This document shows, piece by piece, positions 19,097 to 27,749 of a DNA stretch of 31,301 nucleotides (the stretch's first letter is position 1; each line of letters begins with the position of its first letter). The stretch is from Pelagibacteraceae bacterium TMED124 (lineage in GTDB: Bacteria; Pseudomonadota; Alphaproteobacteria; Pelagibacterales; Pelagibacteraceae). Made by a program: the position numbers and the translations under genes. Location: positions 1 to 31,301 of the forward strand of contig NHFZ02000011.1 of the NCBI GenBank assembly GCA_002171275.2. The letters are read 5' to 3'. Under the pieces are notes generated by a model that ran no database searches, had not been told where the DNA came from, and worked only from the letters and a program-made list of their open reading frames with translations.

Positions 19097-21027
19097 TTCA
19101 ATATTTTATAGTAATCCGACAAACATTCCTGATTATTTATTGATTCAATATTATCAATACTCTTTCCATCGATGATGTTTTTTATTGCTATTTCAACTTT
19201 TTTGCCATTAACAGTATATGGTATATCTTTAACCTGCAAAATTTTTTGAGGTAAGTGTTTAGGGCTAAGGTTGATTTTAATTAAATTTTTTATTTGATTA
19301 ATAAGTTTATTGTTCAATAATTTATGATTTAATGTCTTTACAAACAAAATATATCCATCATCTAAATTAGAATTAACAGCAATAGAATCATCAATAAAAT
19401 TTAAATTTTCAACTACTGAATATATCTCAGAAGTTCCTATTCTAACTCCCCCAGGATTTAAAGTTGCATCTGACCTACCAAAAATCACAACTCCTCCATT
19501 TTTATTAATCTTGATAAAATCTCCATGAGTCCAAATATTTTTAAACTTATTGAAATATGAATTATAATATTTTTTATTATTCTTATCTCCCCAGAAATAA
19601 ATTGGCATTGAGGGAAAGGGTTTCTTGCAAACAAGCTCACCTTTTTTATTGAAAATTTCTTTTCCATGCTTATCATAACTGGAAACAGCCATACCTAAAC
19701 CTATGCACTGCAATTCTCCTCTTTTTACATCAAGCAATGGATTACCTAATGCAAAACATGAAATAATATCTGTTCCACCAGAAATAGATGAAAGCTGAAC
19801 ATTCTTTTTAATACTTGAATACACAAAATCAAAGTTTTCATTGGTAAGAGTAGACCCAGTTGATAAAATATTTCTTAAAAACCTAAAAGAGAATTTCAAT
19901 TTAGGCTTCAATCCTTCTGACTGCAAATACGAAATATACTTAGCACTAGTGCCAAAAACATTAATTTTTAGAGAATCAACTACATTTAACAGTTTACTTT
20001 TGTTAGGATGAAAAGGGCTACCTTCGTAAAGAACTAACGTTGCCCCAAAAAAAAGGCTAGATAAAACCCAATTCCACATCATCCAACCACATGTAGTGTA
20101 GTATAGTATTTTATCATTTTCATTTAAATCTACATGTAAGCCCAACTCCTTTACATGCTGAATTAAAGTGCCTCCCACTGAATGCACAATACTCTTAGGC
20201 TTTCCAGTAGTACCTGAAGAAAACATTATATATAAAGGGTCGTCAAATGATGTTGATACGTAATCAATATTGGAGGTTGAGCGACTAAAGTCAATTTCAC
20301 TCCATTTAACAATCAAATTAGATTCATCCACATCACCCTTAACGTAATCAACAACAATTACTTTCTGAATAGTTTTTAACTTAGAAGTTATTTCTTTAAT
20401 TTTATTATTTAGACTATATACCTTTCCTTTGAAGGTATACCCATTGCATACTATAAGAATCTTAGGGCCAATTTGCTCAAAACGATCCAATATTGCCCTA
20501 ACTCCAAAATCAGGAGAAACAGAAGACCATACAGCCCCAACACTTGAACAGGCTAATGAAGATATTATTGTTTCAGGAATATTAGGCATTATCGCCACAA
20601 TTTTATCTCCCTTAACAACACCAAAATCTAAAAATTCTTGATTTAAAATTGAAACATAAGAATAAAGCTCAGAGTATGTAATCTTCCTAAATTCATCTAA
20701 TTCATTACAAAATTGAATAGCATCAGAATCAGAGGAGCTAAACCGTAGCATATTTTCAGCATAATTAAGATTAGCGCCTAAAAACCATCTAGAATTAATC
20801 ATGCTTGGACTATCTTTTAATATTTTTTTAGGATTATCATGAAATATGATATTAAAATAATTTGAGATATCACCCCAGAACGAAGAGATGTCATCAATGG
20901 ACCAATTATATAAATCTGTATAATTATTAATTGAAAGCTCTCTTTTTTTATTAATATAATCTATAAAAAGAGCCATTTTGGATTCTTTTAAATTTAATTT
21001 ACTTGGGCTCCAAAGAGCTTTATTCAT
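19093..21027 (-). CDS. Acetoacetyl-CoA synthetase
   Basis: This 644-residue enzyme belongs to the adenylate-forming (ANL) superfamily. The N-terminal SRWFLGANLNYAENML and the following WSSVSPDFG block are diagnostic of acetoacetyl-CoA synthetase rather than acetyl-CoA synthetase. The ATP-binding loop is at 268-279 (MFSSGTTGKPKS). The C-terminal lysine motif YTVNGKKVE carries the likely catalytic Lys609. It would activate acetoacetate to acetoacetyl-CoA, fitting its place in a tyrosine catabolism operon whose end products are fumarate and acetoacetate. The start overlaps the flavin reductase-like gene by 8 bases (ATGAATAA), and the stop overlaps the oxygenase by 4. Confidence 0.92.
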   Translation of the reverse strand: MNKALWSPSKLNLKESKMALFIDYINKKRELSINNYTDLYNWSIDDISSFWGDISNYFNIIFHDNPKKILKDSPSMINSRWFLGANLNYAENMLRFSSSDSDAIQFCNELDEFRKITYSELYSYVSILNQEFLDFGVVKGDKIVAIMPNIPETIISSLACSSVGAVWSSVSPDFGVRAILDRFEQIGPKILIVCNGYTFKGKVYSLNNKIKEITSKLKTIQKVIVVDYVKGDVDESNLIVKWSEIDFSRSTSNIDYVSTSFDDPLYIMFSSGTTGKPKSIVHSVGGTLIQHVKELGLHVDLNENDKILYYTTCGWMMWNWVLSSLFFGATLVLYEGSPFHPNKSKLLNVVDSLKINVFGTSAKYISYLQSEGLKPKLKFSFRFLRNILSTGSTLTNENFDFVYSSIKKNVQLSSISGGTDIISCFALGNPLLDVKRGELQCIGLGMAVSSYDKHGKEIFNKKGELVCKKPFPSMPIYFWGDKNNKKYYNSYFNKFKNIWTHGDFIKINKNGGVVIFGRSDATLNPGGVRIGTSEIYSVVENLNFIDDSIAVNSNLDDGYILFVKTLNHKLLNNKLINQIKNLIKINLSPKHLPQKILQVKDIPYTVNGKKVEIAIKNIIDGKSIDNIESINNQECLSDYYKILK

Positions 21028-21865
21028 ATCTTAATATTTGATGTACAATTTGCCATGCATCATCGATTTTATTTTGATCTAATCTATGTATACATTCTTT
21101 GTATAAATCGGAAAAAGAGTCATTGCTCTTTTTATAGGGCGGAATTTTATCTACACTTGCTAATTTTGCAAGATGACTACCTTTTAATTGCTCAGAATTT
21201 TTAATTTTATCTGGCAAAGCATCAAAACCTATGCTTATACATTTAGGTTTATTAATAGTAAAAACAGAATCTTGTGATCGAACGTAGTTGCCGTACCCCA
21301 TTCTTCCAACTAAATCCATAGCTTTTTCATCGAAGATATCACCTTTAAATAAATTTTCTTTAACATGAAAAGCTACTACTTCACCAAGTATTAAATTACC
21401 ACTACCTGGTTTTGACCCTAACTTAACAATATCAACAAGTTTGCATTCAAAAATAACTGGCGACTCAAAAACGCCATGAGGTTTTATAAAATTAGAATTA
21501 TTTTTCTTAAATCCAGACTTAGAAAATTCATCTACTTCAATTGGATATTCACAAGAAGATAAGGACATTTGCTCTGCCATTTCAAAAGACACCATTGAAA
21601 TTGTAAATTCTTTAACTTCTTGTATATTTAAAAGTGTGTCTTTAGGCTTCCCTGTTCTTCCACTTAAAGCTGGAGAAAAACCTATAATAGGAGGGTTAGC
21701 CCCAAATCCATTAAAAAAAGAAAATGGTGCTAAATTATCATTTCCTTTAAGATTTTGAGTTCCAACAAATGCTATAGGTCTAGGTGCAATTGAAGCAACC
21801 ATTAGTCTATAATTTTCAACCATAGATTGACTTGAAGCCTTTATAATTTTAAACTTTTCAGTCAT
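21020..21865 (-). CDS. Flavin reductase-like (DIM6/NTAB family) FMN-binding protein
   Basis: The ATG at 21865 gives 281 residues and overlaps the hmgA stop by 8 bases. A start at 21904 is possible but extends further into hmgA. The split-barrel flavin-binding fold is indicated by MVASIAPRPIAFVGT near residue 22, LAPFSFFNGFGANPPIIGFS and RTGKPKDTLLNI. Members bind FMN and reduce it with NAD(P)H, or act in aromatic catabolism. Linkage to homogentisate and 4-hydroxyphenylpyruvate dioxygenases is, from memory, recurrent in Bacteroidota, but the biochemical role there is not settled. The C-terminal extension after about 215 (with KLASVDKIPPY) is characteristic of this subgroup. Confidence 0.82.
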   Translation of the reverse strand: MTEKFKIIKASSQSMVENYRLMVASIAPRPIAFVGTQNLKGNDNLAPFSFFNGFGANPPIIGFSPALSGRTGKPKDTLLNIQEVKEFTISMVSFEMAEQMSLSSCEYPIEVDEFSKSGFKKNNSNFIKPHGVFESPVIFECKLVDIVKLGSKPGSGNLILGEVVAFHVKENLFKGDIFDEKAMDLVGRMGYGNYVRSQDSVFTINKPKCISIGFDALPDKIKNSEQLKGSHLAKLASVDKIPPYKKSNDSFSDLYKECIHRLDQNKIDDAWQIVHQILRYE

Positions 21866-23012
21866 TAACCCAACTTTTGTAATAATTCTTTTCTTCGTTT
21901 TCAACCATAATAGAGGTAGGCTTTAACGGTTTGAATGTATCAATCATTACCGCTAATTCATCTGTGTTTTTTTTACCAATAGATTCTTCATATTTTCCTG
22001 GCTGAGGACCATGAGGAAGCCCCATAGGATGCAACGTTATAGATTCAGACTCAACTCCTTTCCTACTCATAAAATTACCCTTTGAATAATAAATCAACTC
22101 ATCCGAATCCACATTAGAGTGAGGATACGGCGCTGGGATAGCATCTGGATGATAATCAAATAATCTCGACACAAAGGAACAAACAACAAAACCATTTCCT
22201 TGAAAAGTCTGATGAACAGGAGGAGGCTGATGAATGCTACCAGTTATTGGTTCAAAATCATAAATGCTCAATTTCCACGGAAAATAATAACCATCCCATC
22301 CAACTATATCAAATGGATGCCTATCATAAACATAGCTTTGAATTCCATGACAATATTTTACCTTAATTTCAAATTCTCCAGATTTATCAATAGGATCTTT
22401 TAATACTGGAGTTACTATATCCCTTTCACAATAAGGGCTATGCTCTAACAATTGACCAAATTCATTCCTATATCGTCTTGGAGTAGATATAGGGCTCTTA
22501 GACTCTAATATTAAACATTTAAACTTATTGGTTTCTGATAACTTCCAAATAACACCTCGAGGAACAACCAAATAATCACCCTCATTAAGTAAAATTTCTC
22601 CAAAATTGCTTTCAAATAATGCATTCCCAAACTGAACATAAATCAATTCATCATAACTTGCATTTTTAAAAAAAAATGACATTTCTTTAGATAAATCAGC
22701 TACTGATATCATAACATCTTCATTTGAGAATAATTTTAATCTGAAATCCAGACCAGCATTTTCTTTAGATTTTATTTTTTGGGTTTTGATATGCCTGTGC
22801 TGACGACCATAAGATTGACTATCTTTTTCAAAGCATTGCAGTTCACCTATTTTTTTAATACGAGTAGGCATGTTAATATGGTATGCATTAGTATACAAGT
22901 GAGAGAATCCTTGCCTACTAATAAGTTCTTCAAAATATATTTCGTGATTATTTTTTTTAAAAACAGTATGTCGCTTAGGAGGAATTTTTCCCTTAGATTG
23001 ATAAAATGGCAT
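21858..23012 (-). CDS. hmgA: Homogentisate 1,2-dioxygenase
   Basis: This 384-residue cupin enzyme has the diagnostic HPFDIVGWDGYYFPWK (232-247), HQPPPVHQTF (261-270), PYPHSNVDSDELIYY (295-309) and PMGLPHGPQPG (329-339) blocks. Likely iron ligands are His298, an acid at 304-305 and His334, by analogy with the human enzyme. Spacing around the acidic ligand is one residue longer than in the human enzyme; I believe this is usual for the short bacterial form. It opens the homogentisate ring to maleylacetoacetate using oxygen. It starts one base after the hppD stop. Confidence 0.93.
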   Translation of the reverse strand: MPFYQSKGKIPPKRHTVFKKNNHEIYFEELISRQGFSHLYTNAYHINMPTRIKKIGELQCFEKDSQSYGRQHRHIKTQKIKSKENAGLDFRLKLFSNEDVMISVADLSKEMSFFFKNASYDELIYVQFGNALFESNFGEILLNEGDYLVVPRGVIWKLSETNKFKCLILESKSPISTPRRYRNEFGQLLEHSPYCERDIVTPVLKDPIDKSGEFEIKVKYCHGIQSYVYDRHPFDIVGWDGYYFPWKLSIYDFEPITGSIHQPPPVHQTFQGNGFVVCSFVSRLFDYHPDAIPAPYPHSNVDSDELIYYSKGNFMSRKGVESESITLHPMGLPHGPQPGKYEESIGKKNTDELAVMIDTFKPLKPTSIMVENEEKNYYKSWVND

Positions 23013-23013
23013 A

Positions 23014-24138
23014 TTATAAATTTCCTCTTTTTTCTTGCTCTCTTTCTATAGCCTCAAACAAAGCTTGAAAATTACCTTGGCCAAACCCCTTAGAACCCTT
23101 TCTTTGAATTATTTCAATAAATAAAGTTGGCCTATCTTGAACAGGCTTAGTAAATAATTGAAGCAAATAACCTTCTTCATCTCTATCTACTAAAATCTTA
23201 AGTTTTTTTAATTTTCTTACATCTTCATCAACAACACCCACTCTATCTGATAGACTATCATAGTAACTATCTGGAACATCTAAGAAATCTACACCAGAAG
23301 ACCTTAATAACTCAATCGTAGAAACAATATCACTAGTAGTAAGAGCTATATGCTGAACACCTGGCCCCTGATTTGACTCAATGTATTCTTCTATTTGCGA
23401 TTTTTTTAAACCTTCAGCTGGTTCATTTATAGGTAGTTTTATTTTCCAATTCTTAGACCTTACAACAACACTTTTCAATGATGAATATTGCGTCGATATG
23501 TCTGTCTCATCAAATTTAACGAATGTATCAAAGCCAAAAACATTTTCATAATACTCTTTCCAGTTATCCATTTTATGCGCCTCTACATTTGCAACAATAT
23601 GATCTATTCGTAATAGACCTACTTTTTCAGTTTTTAATAAATCTGGTATTTCAAGCTTCTTAAATCCTGGAGCCCACAGCCCACTATATTTAGAGTTAGA
23701 AATAAATGAATGAATTGTCTCTCCATAAGCCTTAATAGAAGATTTCCCATATTCTCCATTTTTATCTTCAGTTACTATGGGTTCAGAATAACCGATTGCA
23801 CCACGAGACAAACATGAATCATAAGCTTCCCGAGCACATTCTACACGCACAGCGATATCTCTTACGCCATCACCATGCTTAGAAATCCAATCAGAAGCAG
23901 GATGGCTAGATATAAGAGGCGTTGTAAATACAAAGAAAATATTCTTTTGCTTTAAGACGTAAGAAACTTTATCTCTATAACCTGTCTCAGGACCGCAATA
24001 TGCATAAGCCGTAAACCCAAAAACAGATTGGTAAAAATGCACAGCCTGCTTTGCATTACTTACATAAAATTCAATATGATTAAAATCATTTATTTTGAAA
24101 AATTCTTTACCTTTCCAGTCTTTTGATATATAAGCCAT
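23014..24138 (-). CDS. hppD: 4-hydroxyphenylpyruvate dioxygenase
   Basis: This 374-residue enzyme consists of two vicinal-oxygen-chelate halves. The non-heme iron ligands are visible as His180 (RIDHIVANV), His263 (GVQHIALTT) and Glu342 (TLFIEIIQRKG). The C-terminal helix has the usual GFGQGNFQALFEAIEREQ, which closes the active site. It converts 4-hydroxyphenylpyruvate to homogentisate, the substrate of the next gene. The start shares one base with the aminotransferase stop (TAATG). Length and motif spacing are normal. Confidence 0.96.
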   Translation of the reverse strand: MAYISKDWKGKEFFKINDFNHIEFYVSNAKQAVHFYQSVFGFTAYAYCGPETGYRDKVSYVLKQKNIFFVFTTPLISSHPASDWISKHGDGVRDIAVRVECAREAYDSCLSRGAIGYSEPIVTEDKNGEYGKSSIKAYGETIHSFISNSKYSGLWAPGFKKLEIPDLLKTEKVGLLRIDHIVANVEAHKMDNWKEYYENVFGFDTFVKFDETDISTQYSSLKSVVVRSKNWKIKLPINEPAEGLKKSQIEEYIESNQGPGVQHIALTTSDIVSTIELLRSSGVDFLDVPDSYYDSLSDRVGVVDEDVRKLKKLKILVDRDEEGYLLQLFTKPVQDRPTLFIEIIQRKGSKGFGQGNFQALFEAIEREQEKRGNL

Positions 24139-25232
24139 TATTTTTTACTTAAAACAATATCTAACTTTGTTATAAAAATACTCATTTCCTGTTTAGTTCC
24201 TAATGAAACTCTTACACATTTAGGTAAACCGAACGATTTAAGATGCCTTAATATAATGCCTTCTTTTAAAAATCTTTCACAAAAAACAAAAGCTTTATGC
24301 TCAGAATCAAAAACTACTGTAATGAAATTAGCAGAAGATTCAATAAATCTTAAGCCTCGATTTTTAAACGTTTTTTCTATTAAACTCATCTGACAAAAAT
24401 TGTTTTTTAAAGTTTTATCCATATGCTCAATATCATTTAATGCAGCCAAAGCCGCAGACTGAGCAACAGAAGAAGGTTCAAATGGTAACTTGACTTTCAT
24501 TAAATGGGATATCAATTTTTGATTTGCAAATCCGTAACCTACTCTTATTCCCGCCAATCCATATACTTTTGAAAAAGTTCGCAAAGTAATAACATTATCG
24601 TATCTATACATCATAGAATCTGGATAATCCTCTTTTGAACAGGCAAATTCAAAATAAGCTTCATCAATAATAACTAGGCACCTAGATGGAACTTTTTTCA
24701 TAAACAAATCAAATTCACATTTACTAAAATAAGAGCCTGTTGGATTGTCAGGATTAGCTAAATATATGATTTTTGTATTAGAAGATATTGCTTTTGACAT
24801 TGCCTCTAAATCATATTTATAGTTATTCATCGGAATCCAATTAGTTTTTTTTCCACTAGCATTTGCAAGAACCCTAAAGCCTATAAATGAATTCTCTGTA
24901 GCAAGCAAACAATCTCCATCATTCAAAAAAGTTCTCATTATAGAAGACATTATGCCCTCACTTCCTGAACCTAAAATAACGTTATCTATTTCAAGGTCAA
25001 ATTTATCAGCTAATTTTTGACGAAGATAATAACCGCTTGAATCTGGATATAAAGCTAAATCCTTCAAAGAATCCTTTATAGCTGCAATAGAATCTAAAGA
25101 AGGGCCTAGAGGATTTTCATTAGAGGCTAATTTTATAACTTGGCTAAAACCATGCTTTCTTTTTACTTCCTCAATAGGTTTTCCAGCTTTGTAGGGTGAT
25201 AAATTTTTTATATATTCAGGTATTAACGACAT
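24138..25232 (-). CDS. HisC-like aminotransferase, probable tyrosine aminotransferase
   Basis: This 364-residue class I/II PLP enzyme carries LASNENPLGPS at 35-45, NPDNPTG at 160-166, Asp190 in IIDEAYFEF and the PLP lysine Lys222 in TFSKVYGLAGIRVGYG. The overall pattern is that of histidinol-phosphate aminotransferase, some members of which act on aromatic amino acids. As first gene of an operon continuing with hppD and hmgA, and with no other his genes nearby, the likely job is tyrosine to 4-hydroxyphenylpyruvate. True HisC function cannot be excluded. It starts 40 bases from the divergent methyltransferase. Confidence 0.85.
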   Translation of the reverse strand: MSLIPEYIKNLSPYKAGKPIEEVKRKHGFSQVIKLASNENPLGPSLDSIAAIKDSLKDLALYPDSSGYYLRQKLADKFDLEIDNVILGSGSEGIMSSIMRTFLNDGDCLLATENSFIGFRVLANASGKKTNWIPMNNYKYDLEAMSKAISSNTKIIYLANPDNPTGSYFSKCEFDLFMKKVPSRCLVIIDEAYFEFACSKEDYPDSMMYRYDNVITLRTFSKVYGLAGIRVGYGFANQKLISHLMKVKLPFEPSSVAQSAALAALNDIEHMDKTLKNNFCQMSLIEKTFKNRGLRFIESSANFITVVFDSEHKAFVFCERFLKEGIILRHLKSFGLPKCVRVSLGTKQEMSIFITKLDIVLSKK

Positions 25233-25272
25233 TTTTATATTTATTTACAATTTAATTATATTAATTTTTTAC
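25233..25272. promoter_or_regulatory. Short divergent intergenic region
   Basis: Only 40 bases, nearly all A/T, separate the divergent aminotransferase and methyltransferase genes. Both promoters must therefore lie in this segment or within the opposing gene's 5' coding region. No Shine-Dalgarno sequence stands out before the methyltransferase ATG, so its transcript could be leaderless or nearly so. No clear operator is seen. Confidence 0.3.
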
Positions 25273-26763
25273 ATGAAAAAATACTTAAAAACAGTTTTTT
25301 TACATTTGGACGGTATAGCACTATCTCCTATTTATGAAACTTTAAATTCTCATTCTATAGATGAATATATTATGTCATCAAACAAATTTAAACCTAATCA
25401 TATTATTGACAAATATAAAGCTAATAGCGGATATTTCAACATTGTTCTAAAAATACTCGAAGCTCAAGGTGTCATTAAAAGAAATAAGACAGACAACTAC
25501 CTAAAAGTAACTGACTTTGGCAAAGAAATCCTTAGTAAAGCAAATCTGTTTAAAGGTTTTAAAAACTACTACGATGAGTCGAACAATCTAATTAAAAATG
25601 ACTGTGCTGATGCTGATAGCATTAAAAAACATTTCAATCTTATAGAAAATTCATATAATTCAATTAAAAATAATGACAACTTAATAAAAAATTATTTAGA
25701 AGGAGGCCTGGTTGCTCCTATTGTAATCTTATATTCTTTTAAAGATAGAAAAGAATTCCCTGATTTTGTGGTTAATTTTTTACAAAATGCAAATCTTATA
25801 AATTTACACAACAAGCCTACAAAAAAAGGAGAATATATATTTTCAAAATGCCATGCATATGGAGTACCTACTTCTTACATAAAAACATTCTCTCACTTAG
25901 ATGATTTGCTTTTTGGTGATTTTAAAAAAATATGGATAAAAGATTCATTTAATAATGAATATCACGTGAATAGAGCTCTAAATGTTTGGGGTAGTGGAAA
26001 ATCTCATAAAAATTACTTCAAGCATATAGATAAATTTATATATCAAATTTTTAATAAACCTCTAGAACAGCAGCCATTAGGCATATCTGATATGGGATGC
26101 GGAGATGGAACTTTTTTACTACATTTATACGATTTCATAAAAGAAAATACCCTTAGAGGAAAAAATTTAAAAACTCATCCAATTCATTTAGTTGGAGCGG
26201 ATTACAACCAAGAAGCTCTGCAAGCAACTCTTCAAACATTTAAAAATGCAGATATTAAGCCTTTAACAATTGTTGCAGATATAGCTAATCCAGATGCATT
26301 TAATAAAAATTTAAAAAATTTACACAACATTAAGTTAAGTGAACTCCTAAATGTGAGGACCTTTTTAGATCATAATAGAAGCTATACATCAACAGAGATA
26401 TGTACAGAAAAATATAATAAAACTTCTGATTACTCATTCTGCTGGAAAGGAAAAAAAATAAATGCTACAGATATTCAAGACAACCTTATAGCACATTTCA
26501 AGAGATGGAAAAGACTTACTTCTAAATACGGACTTATTTTAATAGAATTGCATAGCACAGGCATTAAAGACACTCAAAATAATATTGGCACTATTCCAAT
26601 GATATCCTACATAGCAACTCATGGATTCTCTGATCAATTTATTGTAGAGCACAACATATATAAAGAATGCATTAAAAAAGCAGGTCTTAATATTTTAGAA
26701 AAATTTGAAGTAACTTATCCTAACCAATCTCTTAAAATGGTTAGTATTCATATGTTAAATTAA
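25273..26763 (+). CDS. SAM methyltransferase resembling iron-dependent AprA MT1/SxtA-type enzymes
   Basis: The protein is 496 residues. Residues 1-90 look like a winged-helix/lid region (ILEAQGVIKR, then VTDFGKEIL), 91-265 are helical, and the class I methyltransferase core begins at SDMGCGDGTFLLHLY (272-286), followed by the ribose-binding acid Asp310. Further blocks are NVRTFLDHNR (360-369), ILIELH (422-427) and ATHGFSDQF (448-456). My recollection is that a DHNR block, an E-x-H block and a THGxSxQ block occur in the methyltransferases that begin apratoxin, bryostatin and saxitoxin starter units, where a His/Asp/Gln set holds iron. This is family memory, not a search. It is the only + strand gene here, divergent from the aminotransferase and overlapping the KARI-like gene's end by 4 bases. 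Confidence 0.55.
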   Translation: MKKYLKTVFLHLDGIALSPIYETLNSHSIDEYIMSSNKFKPNHIIDKYKANSGYFNIVLKILEAQGVIKRNKTDNYLKVTDFGKEILSKANLFKGFKNYYDESNNLIKNDCADADSIKKHFNLIENSYNSIKNNDNLIKNYLEGGLVAPIVILYSFKDRKEFPDFVVNFLQNANLINLHNKPTKKGEYIFSKCHAYGVPTSYIKTFSHLDDLLFGDFKKIWIKDSFNNEYHVNRALNVWGSGKSHKNYFKHIDKFIYQIFNKPLEQQPLGISDMGCGDGTFLLHLYDFIKENTLRGKNLKTHPIHLVGADYNQEALQATLQTFKNADIKPLTIVADIANPDAFNKNLKNLHNIKLSELLNVRTFLDHNRSYTSTEICTEKYNKTSDYSFCWKGKKINATDIQDNLIAHFKRWKRLTSKYGLILIELHSTGIKDTQNNIGTIPMISYIATHGFSDQFIVEHNIYKECIKKAGLNILEKFEVTYPNQSLKMVSIHMLN

Positions 26764-27749
26764 GAATTAAACTTTTTTAATATTAGAGTCTCAATTTGAT
26801 TAAGCTCTTTTGATGAAAGTAGCTCTTTTTGAATAGAGTCCACATTTGTTTTTCCATGTAAAGATTTTTTGAATTCTTTATTAAAATCACCGCTTTTAAT
26901 ATTTTTTAAAACTTTTCTTATCCTGCTAACAAAATCTTCATCTATCAAGCATTTTCCTGCATTCAATCCTCCATATTTAGCCGTAGTGCTAATCATATCA
27001 TAAAAAGAATTCAAACCTTGCTGAAACATCAGATCCACAATTGTTCTAAGCTCATAAAAACATACAAACCAAGACACAATAGGACTGTATCCTTCTTCAA
27101 GTAATACTTTATATGAATTGATTATTAGCATTGGAATACTGCCAGTTAAAAGTACTTGCTCTCCAAAAAGATCTGTCTCAACTTCTTCTTTAAAAGTTGA
27201 TAAAAATACTGCAGCTTTAGAACATCCAATAGCTTTTGCATATGACATTGCAACCTGCAAAGACTCCTTTGAAGAGTTTCGATAGCTAGCAACTAAAGCT
27301 GGAACTCCAAAACCTTTTTGATACTCAGACCTAACCACCCCACCTCCTCCGCTAGGAGCAACCATAGCAATATTTATATCCTTAGGAACATCAAAATCTC
27401 CATACACTAATGCATATCCATGAGAGAGCAAGATAGTTTGATTTTTTGAAAACATTTTAAGATATTTTTTAAAAAAACTAATTATTTCTAAATCAGGAAT
27501 CATAATAGCTACTATATCGCACTCTTTTATCAAAGAGCTTATATTGATAATTCTCAAGCCATCATTTTTAACACTATTTTTACTAAGACTCTTTCTTCTC
27601 AAACCTACACAAACATCTAAGCCTGAATCTTTTAAATTTAAAGCCTGAGCTCTACCCTGATTTCCGTATCCAATAACTCCAATTTTTCTGTTTTGAACAC
27701 CCTTCAAAGATATATCAGAATCAAAAAAAATTTTATCTCTGTAATTCAT
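26760..27749 (-). CDS. Ketol-acid reductoisomerase-like protein lacking key active-site residues
   Basis: The 329-residue class I KARI fold is recognisable throughout: GVIGYGNQGRAQALNLKDSG (24-43), VGLRRKS (48-54, an NADPH-type loop), SHG with His110, SEYQKGFGVPALVA (141-154), ETDLFGEQ (191-198), ELRTIVDL (233-240) and a STTAKYG end motif. Aligned with Pseudomonas KARI at a constant +3 offset, His107, Asp190, Glu194, Glu230 and Ser251 are kept. The catalytic Lys130 is Ser133 (APSGGGG for APKGPG) and Glu226 is Val229. The canonical isomerisation therefore looks unlikely. No ilvB, ilvN, ilvD or leu genes are adjacent. It is coupled to the upstream RND gene through an ATGA overlap. A new reductase role or a regulatory role are both possible. 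Confidence 0.8.
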   Translation of the reverse strand: MNYRDKIFFDSDISLKGVQNRKIGVIGYGNQGRAQALNLKDSGLDVCVGLRRKSLSKNSVKNDGLRIINISSLIKECDIVAIMIPDLEIISFFKKYLKMFSKNQTILLSHGYALVYGDFDVPKDINIAMVAPSGGGGVVRSEYQKGFGVPALVASYRNSSKESLQVAMSYAKAIGCSKAAVFLSTFKEEVETDLFGEQVLLTGSIPMLIINSYKVLLEEGYSPIVSWFVCFYELRTIVDLMFQQGLNSFYDMISTTAKYGGLNAGKCLIDEDFVSRIRKVLKNIKSGDFNKEFKKSLHGKTNVDSIQKELLSSKELNQIETLILKKFNS

